Positions 17,019-25,590 of a stretch of 64,000 nucleotides of DNA are shown here, in pieces. How positions within the stretch are numbered: the stretch's first letter is position 1; every line of letters starts with the position of its first letter. The DNA comes from Phycisphaerae bacterium (GTDB lineage: Bacteria > Planctomycetota > Phycisphaerae > UBA1845). The position numbers and the translations under genes are program-made. Under the pieces are notes generated by a model. The model was not told where the DNA came from. It ran no database searches and worked only from the letters and a program-made list of their open reading frames with translations. The stretch is taken from the NCBI GenBank assembly GCA_029260075.1, contig JAJDDY010000041.1, positions 56,082 through 120,081 of the forward strand, read 5' to 3'.

Positions 17019-18788
17019 ATGACCAAAGCGGCGCACTTCAGAGTCGATCCACGCTTGGCCAGTCTACTTGGCGAAAGCTATCGCTCGACAGAGCAAGCAA
17101 TCAAAGAGCTAATCGACAACGCATGGGACGCGGATGCCGAGAATGTTTGGATCACTCTTCCAGAGCCAATGGACGACGCCCCTATCGTTGTGAAGGACGA
17201 TGGCACTGGAATGACCGAGAAAGAGGTGCGGAGCGAATACCTGAATATCGCAAGCGACCGTCGCACGCGGAAGGGAGAGAAGACTCACCGCAAAGGGAGG
17301 CAGGTAAAAGGTCGAAAGGGGATTGGGAAATTCGCGGGACTTGCCGCCGCAGAAACCATGAATCTGATAACAATGGCGATGGGGACGGTGACGTCACTTC
17401 AGATTGTTAAACAGGCTCTGCTCGATGCTCGAAAAGACTTGGAACGAATCGGGTTACTTGTCACTGCCCAGTCGTGCGACAAACCGGAGCACGGCACAAC
17501 CGTAACGCTGTCAGAGTTGAATCAGAAACTTGCCTTTCCAACACCAGAAGCATTGAAAGAACTTCTTGTTCTTGAGTATGGGCGACAACCCGACTTCACA
17601 TTGCACGTCAATGACGAGCCGCTCGCACAAGAGGACATTCCGGGCCGGCAGTTTGAGGCGGAAGTGGAATTGCCAGATGCAGGTTCTGTACGCATCCGTT
17701 TCACGATCATGGATGAACCAACCGCCAAGAAACACGCCGGGATCGTGATGCGTGTGGGTGGCAAGGTTGTCGGACGGCCTAGTTTCATTGGCCTAGACGA
17801 TCGCGAGGAAATCCCTCCAAAACTGCTGCGTCGTGTCGTCGGTGAGATCGTGGCAGATTCTCTCGAAGAGGATGTGACGGCGGACTGGGGCGCAATCATC
17901 GAGAATAGCAAGGGTTTCGCTGAGGCCCGTCAGTGGGCGGAGGAAACCGTTGCGTCGCGCATGGCAAGCGTGCTGTCCAGCGAAGTGAATCTGGCGAAGG
18001 CCAGGCGACAGAAACAAATCAACAATCGGCTTGCTGGTCTCCCTGAGCATAGAAGGCACTTTGCAAATACGCAGGTGGAGCGGGTGCTCAAGAAACTCTA
18101 TGGCGAACGCGAGGATCGAATCGACGTCGTCGTCTCGGTCATGCTCGACGCGATGGAAAAGGATGAATACTGGTCCGTCGTTCAGAACATTGAATCTGCG
18201 CGACAGGCCGATGTATCGACGTTCGCCGAGGCGCTGGATGCTTTCGGACTTGTTGACATGGCCGTGATGACTCAACAGGCCACAAGGCGATTGGCATTAC
18301 TGGATGCGCTAGATAATCTGGCGGCGAACAAGAAAACTCTTGAGAAACAGATGCACACTGCGCTGGCGAGCAATCTGTGGGTGTTCGGACCGGAGTATTC
18401 GTTGCTGTCATCTGACAAGACACTGGCCAGGGTCATAGCGCAATACACGGGCGACAAGTTCAAAGGTAAACGTGCCGCGAATAGACCTGACCTGCTGCTA
18501 TCAAAGAGTCTCAGCGGCCGTCTTCTGCTCATCGAGTTCAAGCGACCGGCAGCATCGGTTGGGCGAGATGCCGAGAGTCAGGCGAAAGAGTACCGGGACG
18601 ATTTGACACCAAGCCACGGAGCGATGGATATGCTCATCGTGGGCGGCAGCGTTGACTCCAGTATGTCCGACCATTACGCGTGTGAGGATACCAAGTTCCT
18701 GAGCTACGACGCTGTAATCAGCACGGCACGAACGCAACTCAACTGGCTTCTGAAGGAACTAACGACAGAAGGCGGCTTCCAAGGATAA
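17019..18788 (+). CDS. GHKL ATPase with C-terminal nuclease-like domain
   Basis: A 589-residue protein with an N-terminal Bergerat-fold ATPase: N box KELIDNAWDADA (Glu30, Asn34), G1 box DDGTGM (60-65) and G2 box GRKGIGKFAG (98-107), as in Hsp90/MutL/MORC-like proteins. The middle is helical. Around residues 488-512 RPDLLL followed by LLIEFKRP looks like a PD-(D/E)xK nuclease core. GHKL ATPases of this kind occur in several anti-phage loci. The start lacks a strong ribosome binding site. The gene lies between two copies of the hsdM 5' end, so it is an insertion in the RM operon. Confidence 0.8.
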   Translation: MTKAAHFRVDPRLASLLGESYRSTEQAIKELIDNAWDADAENVWITLPEPMDDAPIVVKDDGTGMTEKEVRSEYLNIASDRRTRKGEKTHRKGRQVKGRKGIGKFAGLAAAETMNLITMAMGTVTSLQIVKQALLDARKDLERIGLLVTAQSCDKPEHGTTVTLSELNQKLAFPTPEALKELLVLEYGRQPDFTLHVNDEPLAQEDIPGRQFEAEVELPDAGSVRIRFTIMDEPTAKKHAGIVMRVGGKVVGRPSFIGLDDREEIPPKLLRRVVGEIVADSLEEDVTADWGAIIENSKGFAEARQWAEETVASRMASVLSSEVNLAKARRQKQINNRLAGLPEHRRHFANTQVERVLKKLYGEREDRIDVVVSVMLDAMEKDEYWSVVQNIESARQADVSTFAEALDAFGLVDMAVMTQQATRRLALLDALDNLAANKKTLEKQMHTALASNLWVFGPEYSLLSSDKTLARVIAQYTGDKFKGKRAANRPDLLLSKSLSGRLLLIEFKRPAASVGRDAESQAKEYRDDLTPSHGAMDMLIVGGSVDSSMSDHYACEDTKFLSYDAVISTARTQLNWLLKELTTEGGFQG

Positions 18789-18791
18789 AAG

Positions 18792-18822
18792 ATGAGCATG
18801 GACACTTCCCAAATCGGTAATC
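18792..18822 (+). repeat. Duplicated hsdM 5' end (31 bp), functional copy
   Basis: This is the start of the intact hsdM gene and the downstream member of the pair with 16902-16932. The two copies bracket 1.86 kb containing the GHKL ATPase gene. Confidence 0.85.
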
Positions 18823-20285
18823 GCGCCTGGAGCTTTGCGCATGTCCTTCGGGACGATGGGCTGAGCTATCAGGCTTATGTCGAACAGATCACCTTCCTGC
18901 TATTTCTCAAGATGGCGGACGAATTGACGAAGCCACCGTACAACCGAAAGCCGATCGTGCCGGCCCCATACGACTGGCCCAATCTGCTCAAGAGGGACGG
19001 GGAAAAGCTGGAAGCGCATTATCGAAAAACGCTCGAAGAACTGGCCAAGAAATCGGGAATGTTGGGTACCATCTACCGCAAGGCTAAGAACGAAATCACC
19101 GACCCGGCCAAGCTGCGTCGTCTGATCGTAGACCTCATCGACACCGAGAATTGGATGGGACTTGGCGCGGATGTAAAGGGGACGATCTACGAGGAGCTTC
19201 TCCAACGCACGGCCGAGGAGAGCCCAAAGGGCGCGGGGCAATACTTCACGCCGCGACCTGTCATCCAGGCGATTGTGGATGTGATGCGGCCTTCACCCGA
19301 CGTTTCGATATGCGATCCCGCAGCCGGGACTGGCGGCTTCCTTCTCGGCGCGCATGAATTCGTGATTGCCGAACACGGATCCGACCTGAACAAGTCGCAG
19401 AAGAAGTACGTCAAAGAGAAAATGCTCACGGGGATGGAGCTGGTCCCGAACACTGCCCGCTTGTGCGCGATGAATCTCTACCTACACGGCATGGGCGGTA
19501 ACGACAGCCCAATCCACTCCGGCCACGATAGCCTTGCCTCGGCATGGGGCGATCAGTTCTCGATGGTCCTCACCAATCCCCCGTTTGGGAAGAAGAGCAG
19601 CGTCTCCTTCGTCAACGAGGAGGGCGCGGTCGGGAAGGAGAAACAGGTTGTCGTGCGGGAGGACTTCTGGGCTTCGACAGGTAACAAGCAGTTGAACTTC
19701 GTCCAACACATCTACAGCCTGTTGAAGGTCAACGGTCGAGCGGCTGTCGTGGTACCGGATAATGTGCTGTTCGAGGGCGGCGCTGGCGAGAAGATCAGGC
19801 GAAAGCTCCTAACGCAATGCGACGTTCACACGCTGCTGCGGCTTCCGACCGGAATCTGGTACAGCCCCGGCGTCAAAGCCAACGTCATCTTTTTCGACAA
19901 GAAGCCGGGGCGGGAGAATCCGTGGACAAAGAAACTCTGGGTCTATGACCTGCGAACCAACATGCACTTCACACTGAAACAGAAGCCGATCAAACGCATT
20001 GACTTCGATGAGTTCGTGGCTTGCTTCAAGCCGAGCGGCATCTCGAATCGCCGCTCGAAGTGGAGTGAGAAGAAACCGGACGGCCGGTGGCGGTGCTTTG
20101 ACATTGACGAGTTGATGAAACGCGACAAGGTGAGCCTCGACTTGTTCTGGCTGAAGGACGAGAGCCTTGAGGATGGCGATTCGCTGCCGGACCCGGAGAT
20201 ACTCGCAACAGAGATCGCCGACGATCTTCAGGCTGCGATGGAGCAGTTCGCCGCCATCGCTGGAGAATTGGCGCAGGAGGAGTGA
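18792..20285 (+). CDS. hsdM: Type I restriction enzyme methyltransferase subunit
   Basis: A 497-residue N6-adenine methyltransferase. It has the N-terminal HsdM helical domain (LSYQAYVEQITFLLFLKMADE), the GQYFTPRPVIQAIVD segment, SAM-binding motif DPAAGTGGFLL (about 176-186) and catalytic NPPFG (about 262-266). With HsdS it methylates the host target and with HsdR it restricts. It is four bases downstream of the GHKL gene and last in the operon, an unusual position since M normally adjoins S. It converges on the minus-strand gene ending at 20299. Confidence 0.94.
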   Translation: MSMDTSQIGNRAWSFAHVLRDDGLSYQAYVEQITFLLFLKMADELTKPPYNRKPIVPAPYDWPNLLKRDGEKLEAHYRKTLEELAKKSGMLGTIYRKAKNEITDPAKLRRLIVDLIDTENWMGLGADVKGTIYEELLQRTAEESPKGAGQYFTPRPVIQAIVDVMRPSPDVSICDPAAGTGGFLLGAHEFVIAEHGSDLNKSQKKYVKEKMLTGMELVPNTARLCAMNLYLHGMGGNDSPIHSGHDSLASAWGDQFSMVLTNPPFGKKSSVSFVNEEGAVGKEKQVVVREDFWASTGNKQLNFVQHIYSLLKVNGRAAVVVPDNVLFEGGAGEKIRRKLLTQCDVHTLLRLPTGIWYSPGVKANVIFFDKKPGRENPWTKKLWVYDLRTNMHFTLKQKPIKRIDFDEFVACFKPSGISNRRSKWSEKKPDGRWRCFDIDELMKRDKVSLDLFWLKDESLEDGDSLPDPEILATEIADDLQAAMEQFAAIAGELAQEE

Positions 20286-20298
20286 AAAAGGGTGGCGG

Positions 20299-20802
20299 CT
20301 ATTCTGACTCCGCGAAGATGGCGTCGAAGTCGTCGGGCAGCATGGACTCGCGCGGGTCGGTGAGATGGAACCAGTCTTCGTCGATGCCGAATTGATCGAG
20401 AACCCTTGCAGCCTGCCGCGCAGCGTTCCCGGCGGCGTCGGCCGTGGGAACCTCGCCCCGCGAGAACAGGAACAGCATGTGGGCGCACCGTTCGAGCAGG
20501 GACAGTACCAACGGCGAGCAGTCGGGGCGCTTCGTCACATCGAGCAAGAGTGATGTCTCGTACGCCCAGATGTCGCGCTCGGGCGTGACCGCGTCGCAAC
20601 GCGAGCATCGCCACATGGGCGCGGAACCCGACGCGCTGTCGTCTTTGATGCGAGTCACTGTGTCGATTCGATGGCAGACCAAGCACTCCGGCCACAGCAC
20701 AGAGCGGTCGCCGCAGCCCAAGTCCTCCCACTTCCGCCAACCCCTTGCGAGGTTGTGGAACTGCCTGGCCACCTCCTCGCGGTGCTCCTCGGTCCATTCC
20801 AT
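20299..20802 (-). CDS. Zinc-ribbon orphan protein, paralogue A
   Basis: A 167-residue protein with CLVC and CRSC-like pairs (CLVCH and WRCSRC, about residues 37-75) forming a probable zinc ribbon, then a helical region containing MLFLFSRGEVPTADAAGNAA. The start at 20802 has GAGGGGA upstream; a longer frame to 20913 has no such site. The same order of elements recurs in the protein at 21298-21765, so the two are diverged paralogues. Function unknown; not found next to its target. Confidence 0.65.
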   Translation of the reverse strand: MEWTEEHREEVARQFHNLARGWRKWEDLGCGDRSVLWPECLVCHRIDTVTRIKDDSASGSAPMWRCSRCDAVTPERDIWAYETSLLLDVTKRPDCSPLVLSLLERCAHMLFLFSRGEVPTADAAGNAARQAARVLDQFGIDEDWFHLTDPRESMLPDDFDAIFAESE

Positions 20803-20925
20803 GTTGGGTTCCCCTCTCTCCCTCGCGACCTGACGACCTGACATTCGGCCATGGACAAACACAATACAACACGCTGGCGGAAGGGGTGCCCCTCCCCGAT
20901 GAATCGCCGCCATCCGCGACGGCGC

Positions 20926-21258
20926 TCATGCCACAGCCTCGTACCCTTCCGCCGCCGTCATTTTGCAGATGCATCGGATGCAAGGTATGTGGCCCAACGT
21001 GGCCAGCATCTCCTTCGCTTGGTCGTCGGGAACCCCCGCGCCGCTGAGATGTATCAAGGCATCGAAATAGTCCCAGCCGACCGAGAACGACCACACGCAG
21101 CAGTCGGGATATCCGAGGTGTTTTCCAATCTCGAATAGGCGCCACGGTTTCGCAGGCTGTTCCTCCGTCTGTCTTTGGCATTCGCGGCAAATCCAGCAAT
21201 CGCACCACGGATCCCACCGCCATCCGTATAGGCAATCGCACTCGCTCTTCTCCCGCAT
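20926..21258 (-). CDS. Cysteine-rich orphan protein
   Basis: A 110-residue protein with an N-terminal cluster CDCLYGWRWDPWCDCWICREC and further cysteines at the C terminus (CIRCIC), suggesting one or two metal sites. The middle contains HLGYPDCC. The start ATG at 21258 is preceded by GGAGGAAC. It lies between the two paralogous zinc-ribbon genes on the same strand and may be in one operon with them. I do not recognise the family. Confidence 0.6.
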   Translation of the reverse strand: MREKSECDCLYGWRWDPWCDCWICRECQRQTEEQPAKPWRLFEIGKHLGYPDCCVWSFSVGWDYFDALIHLSGAGVPDDQAKEMLATLGHIPCIRCICKMTAAEGYEAVA

Positions 21259-21297
21259 GTTCCTCCGTCCTCCGGGACGTGCCCGGCTCGTTGTCCG

Positions 21298-21765
21298 CTA
21301 TTTCTCGGCGTCGTCGAACCACGCCTCCTGTTCCGCACCGTATCGTTCCGCCAGACGAATCAGATGCCTGGCGGCGTTCCCCGCCTCGGAGCGGCTGACA
21401 TCCTCGCCGTGGGAGTGCCTGAACAGCATCTTCGCGTGCCTCAACATCGCCGTCGTCAGGATGGGCGGACACTCCGGCATGTTCACCTCGTTGTGCATGA
21501 CGTCGTCGAAGTAGGCGTGAATCTCGTCGGGCGGGTTCACTTCGCCGCACTTCAGGCAGCTCCACGCCTTCCGTTCTCCTCCGGTCGCGGGCGTCTCCAC
21601 CAGTGTGCCCCTGCGATGGCACCGCACACACTCGTTCCACAGCGGCCTGGGTGGCCGCGAGATGTAGCGTGTGACACATCGACCGCCGCCCTCCGCGCCT
21701 GCGTTTCCGTCATCCGGCTGTATCGGGTTCTCCTCATCGGTCGTCACGAATCGAATCATCGCCAT
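21298..21765 (-). CDS. Zinc-ribbon orphan protein, paralogue B
   Basis: A 155-residue protein with CVRC and CLKC pairs (about residues 46-72) and a helical C-terminal segment AKMLFRHSHGEDVSRSEAGN. The spacing and order match the protein at 20299-20802, where AHMLFLFSRGEVPTADAAGN is the counterpart. AAGGGAGGG precedes the ATG at 21765. The paralogy suggests local duplication within this block. Function unknown. Confidence 0.65.
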   Translation of the reverse strand: MAMIRFVTTDEENPIQPDDGNAGAEGGGRCVTRYISRPPRPLWNECVRCHRRGTLVETPATGGERKAWSCLKCGEVNPPDEIHAYFDDVMHNEVNMPECPPILTTAMLRHAKMLFRHSHGEDVSRSEAGNAARHLIRLAERYGAEQEAWFDDAEK

Positions 21766-21865
21766 TCCCTCCCTTGTAAGAATCTTCGTACCTTGCTCAT
21801 TCTATCCGACGGCCTTCGGCTTCCGTCGTTGAACGCCGTTCCCGTTCATGCCGTTCACATTGTCA

Positions 21866-22369
21866 CTACACCACCGACGCGAAGACCCAATCCGCTGACT
21901 CGCCCAGCGTCCACGGCCAGTATTGCGAAAGACCCGGCATGCGAACCGCGTCGTTCTCGTTGAATGATATTCTGCCTACTAGCGCAGCGTCCCGAGCGGG
22001 GGCGTACTCGCCGTGACCCTTCGGCTTGAACCCTTCCGTGAACCAGACATACATGGCGCAGGCGTCGGACACCCTGACCTCGGTCGCGAAGTAGATGCCG
22101 CTGCCTTGGCCGTCGAGGTCCGCCTGCCAATAGGAATGGATAAGTGCGGCCGGCGTGCGGTCGCAGACCGTTCGCGCCATGCCGGCCTTGTTCTCGGCGT
22201 CGCCTTGCCCATCCGGGGTCATCCAGAGATGCCGCAGCCTGCCGCACCGCGTGACGAGAGTGACGCGCGGCTCGTACATGGAACCGAGCGTCACGAATTC
22301 CTTTCCCGCTCGCTCCATTTCCGCATTTATCGCCAGGTCGATTTGTTCGTCGCTGAGGCATTCCCCCAT
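21866..22369 (-). CDS. Orphan protein driven by the shared leader promoter
   Basis: A 167-residue protein beginning MGECLSDEQIDLAINAEMER, acidic to neutral, with no recognisable motif. Residues 40-110 are rich in strands and aromatic residues. The start at 22369 has a GGGGGGAC stretch upstream; longer frames into the intergenic repeat have shadow composition. Its promoter and leader belong to the family also found before the genes at 24180, 25591 and 27472, implying co-regulation. Confidence 0.65.
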   Translation of the reverse strand: MGECLSDEQIDLAINAEMERAGKEFVTLGSMYEPRVTLVTRCGRLRHLWMTPDGQGDAENKAGMARTVCDRTPAALIHSYWQADLDGQGSGIYFATEVRVSDACAMYVWFTEGFKPKGHGEYAPARDAALVGRISFNENDAVRMPGLSQYWPWTLGESADWVFASVV

Positions 22370-22414
22370 CGTGCTGTCCCCCCTTGTTGTATGCGGCCAT
22401 CGCCGCGTGCCGAT

Positions 22415-22470
22415 GGAGGCTCCCCGTGTCCTCCGCCGAATTATACCCGCTCCGCGCGAGTTCTCAGGGC
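22415..22470 (-). promoter_or_regulatory. Shared promoter-leader module, copy 1
   Basis: On the minus strand: GTATAATTC (TATAAT at 22445-22440), then GGAGGAC, a purine stretch and GCCTCC. The GGAGG/CCTCC pair forms a hairpin within about 30 bases of the expected transcript start. Three further copies with the same spacing lie at 25236, 26014 and 27769. Confidence 0.65.
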
Positions 22471-22532
22471 AGCGCGGGCAACCGCAGCGGGCGCGCCCTA
22501 CGGCAGGGTTGCAACGATCAAAGTGACAGGAC

Positions 22533-22603
22533 GGGGCACTCGCAGCGGAATCCATGCGAAGGGGCCCCACCCCCTCCGACTCCGTTCCCGTAGGGCGCGC
22601 CGC
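22533..22603. repeat. GC-rich intergenic repeat, copy 1
   Basis: Block with the order GGGCACTCGCAGCGGA, GGGGCCCCACCCCCTCC, then CGTTCCCGTAGGGCGCGCC. Related blocks occur at 26135, 26737, 27889 and 28663, always between genes. Each contains internal dyad symmetry. Confidence 0.6.
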
Positions 22604-22806
22604 CTCTTCCGAGGTTGCGGAGCAGAAGCCAAGGCGCTCGTGCCGTGTTGAACGAAGCAGTCGAAGCGAATCTCTGGCCGGAGCACTTTCGGTCAGCGCG
22701 TATATAGAACTAGAGGGAGGCGATCCGATGGTCGGACTGCCGGACAGGGGTTGCGCGGAAACTCGAACGCACTGGGGAAGCCCAGGCACAAACGAAGGAG
22801 GCAATC

Positions 22807-24075
22807 GTGGCAAAGCGTAAGATGGGCGACAGACAAGGGCGTCGGAAGGAATGGCATGAAGGCACACCGAGTCGGGACGAGTTCGCCAAGCGGTTGATGG
22901 ATGCGATTCGTCGTTCGGGGGAGACGAGGTCGATACGCTACGACGCGGAAGGTTTCACGCTGGTGTCGCAGAAAGGCGAATTCAACCTGGCCAGCGCATT
23001 CAGGGCATACTGCCACGCAAGGGACCGGGCAAGGAGATTCAGGAACATCGTGGCTAGTTGGTTCGCTGACATGAGGCTCCCGGAGAAGTACGAGGATGTG
23101 AACCCCGACCTGCTGCCGAGGGTGGTGCGGCGAACGGTGTATGACGCCACTCTGCCGAGACGTGACGGGGATGGCGGCGAGGCCCACGGCGCCATGCCTT
23201 GGCTCATCGCAGACCATCTCGCCGTCGTGGCCGCCTACGACTTTTCCGAGAGCATTATGACCTTGATGCCTCAGAATCTTGCCGCAGAGTGGGGGGTTTC
23301 CTACGAGAAGGCGCTCCGCGACGCCTGCGCCAACCTCCTGGAAATCAGCGAGGCCCCGTTTGAGAATCCTCAGCCCGGCCTGTATGTCTCGCCGTGGCGG
23401 GACAACCACGATGCTTCTCGCCTCGTGCTTACCAACCTAATCAGACGCTTGGACGTGCAAGGCGACCACGTCGCCATGGTTCCCAACCGCGACACTCTGC
23501 TAGTGACCGGTTCGGCGGATTCCGCTGGACTCGCACGCATGGCTGAACTCGCCATGGCCGCGATGGACGAACCGTATTGGGTATCAGCGCTCCCCGTCCG
23601 CCTGACTGACCACGGGTGGGTTAGGTTCATGCTGGATGCGGAGCATCCGTCGTTTCAGGACTTCAGGTCGCTCAGGACTCGGTCGATCGGAGTGGAATAC
23701 GGCGAGCAGCAGGAGACACTCAGCCGCCGGTTCGAGCTTGAGGATTCAGAAACCTTCGTGTCCAGCTACTTTATGTCGGAGAACCGGGAAACGCGGGAGT
23801 ACGTCGGCTACTGTGTTTGGACAGACGGAGTGACCCAAGTCCTGCCTCGAACGGACGTGGTGGCATTTATGTTTCCCGATAGACCGGCGGAGCGGCGTGT
23901 CGTTGCTGCCGACTGGGACAGCGTATTCAGCACGATGGCGGAGTCGATGACTCTCATTGATTCCTATCCGGAGCGTTACCTCGTCAGCCAATCCCCGACG
24001 CCGGACCAGCTTTCGGCAATGGGGGCACAAGACGCGACGGAGCACTTGCCGGGATTGTCCGACTTCGGCGATTAG
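22807..24075 (+). CDS. DUF1444-family protein (YtpQ-like)
   Basis: A 422-residue protein. The central part carries the DUF1444 pattern: LPRVVRRTVYDATL, a stretch resembling VVAAYDFSESIMTLMPQNLAAEWGV (position about 137-161), and GDHVAMVPNRDTLLVTGS at about 220. DUF1444 proteins are widespread and of unknown function. An N-terminal basic segment and a C-terminal domain of about 130 residues extend beyond the usual length. The GTG start has AGGAGG upstream. It is convergent with the HEAT gene at 24180. Confidence 0.7.
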   Translation: MAKRKMGDRQGRRKEWHEGTPSRDEFAKRLMDAIRRSGETRSIRYDAEGFTLVSQKGEFNLASAFRAYCHARDRARRFRNIVASWFADMRLPEKYEDVNPDLLPRVVRRTVYDATLPRRDGDGGEAHGAMPWLIADHLAVVAAYDFSESIMTLMPQNLAAEWGVSYEKALRDACANLLEISEAPFENPQPGLYVSPWRDNHDASRLVLTNLIRRLDVQGDHVAMVPNRDTLLVTGSADSAGLARMAELAMAAMDEPYWVSALPVRLTDHGWVRFMLDAEHPSFQDFRSLRTRSIGVEYGEQQETLSRRFELEDSETFVSSYFMSENRETREYVGYCVWTDGVTQVLPRTDVVAFMFPDRPAERRVVAADWDSVFSTMAESMTLIDSYPERYLVSQSPTPDQLSAMGAQDATEHLPGLSDFGD

Positions 24076-24179
24076 GGGACATAACACCGTCAGCGGGTCT
24101 TCTTCCGCCGAAACGTCGCGAGTAGCCGGGCGTGCGGGCGAAGGAAAGCGGTCGCCTCGCTAACCGTGCGAACGGTGAT

Positions 24180-25154
24180 TCAGCCAGCGGCGACAGGGAC
24201 GATCCTCTCCAGGGCGGCCTTGGCAGCGTCCCGGACGTGCCTGTCTTCGTCGTTCAATGCCATGCTGAGGGCGGGCACGGCGCTCTCCGCTCGGGGTCCG
24301 ATTTTGCCGAGGGTTCGGGCTGCTGAGCAGCGAGTAAATGAATCATCGTCGTTTAGGCTATCGATCAGCACGGCCACGGCAACATCCGTTTCGGCCCCGA
24401 TCCTGACCAGGGCCTCCGCAGCGAACCTCCGATCACGTCCGTCTTCGCTCTGCGTCATGCGGACGAGGAAATGCGTAATCTCCTCTGCGGAGGCACCGAT
24501 TGTTCGCAGTGCGTCGACGACATCCTGAAGGATATCACTCCTTCGGGCTTCGAGGAGGACCGGGAGCGCCTCCTTTGCCGCCGGGCCGATGGCCCCCAGG
24601 GCTAGGACGGAGTAGAACCGCACGGAGTAGTCATCGTCCGTTACCCCGCGGGCCAGCGCGGGCACGGCTGGCTCGGCATCCGCACCGCAGAACCAGAGAC
24701 AGCCTGTCGCCATACCACGGAAACTGTTGTCGGACGCCGGGTCGGTCAGTATCTCCAGGAAATCCGGAACGAGCTCAGGGTTAGGGTTGACGTAGTTCCT
24801 GAAATTGAAAAACGTCTGGAGCGCCTTGTGTCGCAAGGACTCGTCCCCTCCGCGCAGGTGTTCCGTAAGCGTAGGGACGACTTCCTCCGCGTCCGCGCCG
24901 AGGTGGCACAGCGCGTAGAAGGCATGGACGCGCACATCCTCGGACTCGTCCTCCAGAGGCTCCTTGACAGCAGCCACCTCCTCACCGACCTCTGACCCCA
25001 TGTACGACAAGAGATCCTCGACCGCATCGATGCGACCCTGCCAGTCGCAGTTCCTCACGGCGGCGACGATCTGAGCGACAGGCTCACTGATGGCATCTTT
25101 GTCCGGATACTCATCCACACCTTCACCGGTACGCAAGTGGTTTCGTTGTTCCAT
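24180..25154 (-). CDS. HEAT-repeat protein, second copy
   Basis: A 324-residue protein with an N-terminal acidic segment followed by about eight HEAT-like repeats; the C-terminal repeats (RTLGKIGPRAESAVPALSMAL) are close in sequence to those of the protein at 1375-2691, while the N-terminal ones are diverged. It is a probable interaction scaffold. The start at 25154 has AGGAGAG nine bases upstream; the longer frame runs into the promoter module and is not coding. It is one of four genes under the shared leader promoter. Confidence 0.8.
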   Translation of the reverse strand: MEQRNHLRTGEGVDEYPDKDAISEPVAQIVAAVRNCDWQGRIDAVEDLLSYMGSEVGEEVAAVKEPLEDESEDVRVHAFYALCHLGADAEEVVPTLTEHLRGGDESLRHKALQTFFNFRNYVNPNPELVPDFLEILTDPASDNSFRGMATGCLWFCGADAEPAVPALARGVTDDDYSVRFYSVLALGAIGPAAKEALPVLLEARRSDILQDVVDALRTIGASAEEITHFLVRMTQSEDGRDRRFAAEALVRIGAETDVAVAVLIDSLNDDDSFTRCSAARTLGKIGPRAESAVPALSMALNDEDRHVRDAAKAALERIVPVAAG

Positions 25155-25235
25155 GTTCGGACTCTCCTTTCGAGGCTGATACCACATTTTACGATACGGC
25201 AGGGCGACCCGCAGTGCCGAGGGTCCGCTATGCCT

Positions 25236-25290
25236 GGAGGCTCTCTCCGTCCTCCTTCCTATTATATCGCCCTCCCGAAGTTTCTCGGAT
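25236..25290 (-). promoter_or_regulatory. Shared promoter-leader module, copy 2
   Basis: Minus strand GCGATATAATAGG (TATAAT at 25266-25261), then GGAGGACGGAGAGAGCCTCC, which folds as a GGAGG/CCTCC hairpin. The upstream flank CCGAGAAACTTCGGG is shared with copy 3. It drives the HEAT gene starting at 25154. Confidence 0.7.
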
Positions 25291-25342
25291 GTATGAGCGA
25301 ATCGTGGATGACTTCGAGAAGGCCAAGAAACGGATGAGATAA
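25289..25342 (+). pseudogene. 3' remnant of a DUF2695-like gene
   Basis: Eighteen codons ending DFEKAKKRMR match the last codons of the gene at 26339 (DEYEKAKKRMG), and the similarity continues past the stop into the same downstream sequence (GGCATCCCCAAA at about 25363 and 26658). The 5' part is missing and replaced by the back of promoter module 2. It is a degraded second copy produced by local recombination. Confidence 0.65.
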
Positions 25343-25384
25343 GGACTCTACAAGAGTGGCTTGCGAGGCATCCCCAAAGGACGG

Positions 25385-25590
25385 TCAATCCCAATCCTCA
25401 TCCAGCAGCCGACGCCGCAGCTCGTCCGGGGTGTCTCCCCGCGGCATGCGGTCCTCCGCCGCGGACATCCAGCCGAGGAGGGCCCCGGCCTTGCCCTCCG
25501 TGGAACCGTTCCCGCCGAGCTGCGCAGCCGTCGGCGTGGCCGCACAAGCTCCCGCAGCAGACACGCGGCTTCTCCAGCAAATTGGCCAGT
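25385..25590 (-). pseudogene. Possible frame-disrupted small gene
   Basis: Two protein-like stretches lie in different minus-strand frames: one with NAELANLLEKPRVCCGS, the other ending AEDRMPRGDTPDELRRRLLD and stopping at 25385. A single indel near 25530 would join them. I could not find a good start. It may be a decayed gene downstream of the one at 25591, or coincidence. Confidence 0.3.

Larger units (their letters stand above)
22370..22806. other. Intergenic region with leader promoter and repeat block
   Basis: Between divergent genes at 21866 and 22807. It holds the minus-strand promoter-leader module at 22415-22470 and repeat block 1 at 22533-22603. A TATATAG stretch near 22701 may serve the plus-strand gene, and a 30-codon plus-strand frame from 22728 precedes it; I treat that frame as leader sequence rather than a gene. 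Confidence 0.5.

Noticed and set aside
21866..22867. A 333-codon minus-strand frame
   Set aside because: The upstream half translates intergenic repeat and promoter DNA; the supported gene starts at 22369.
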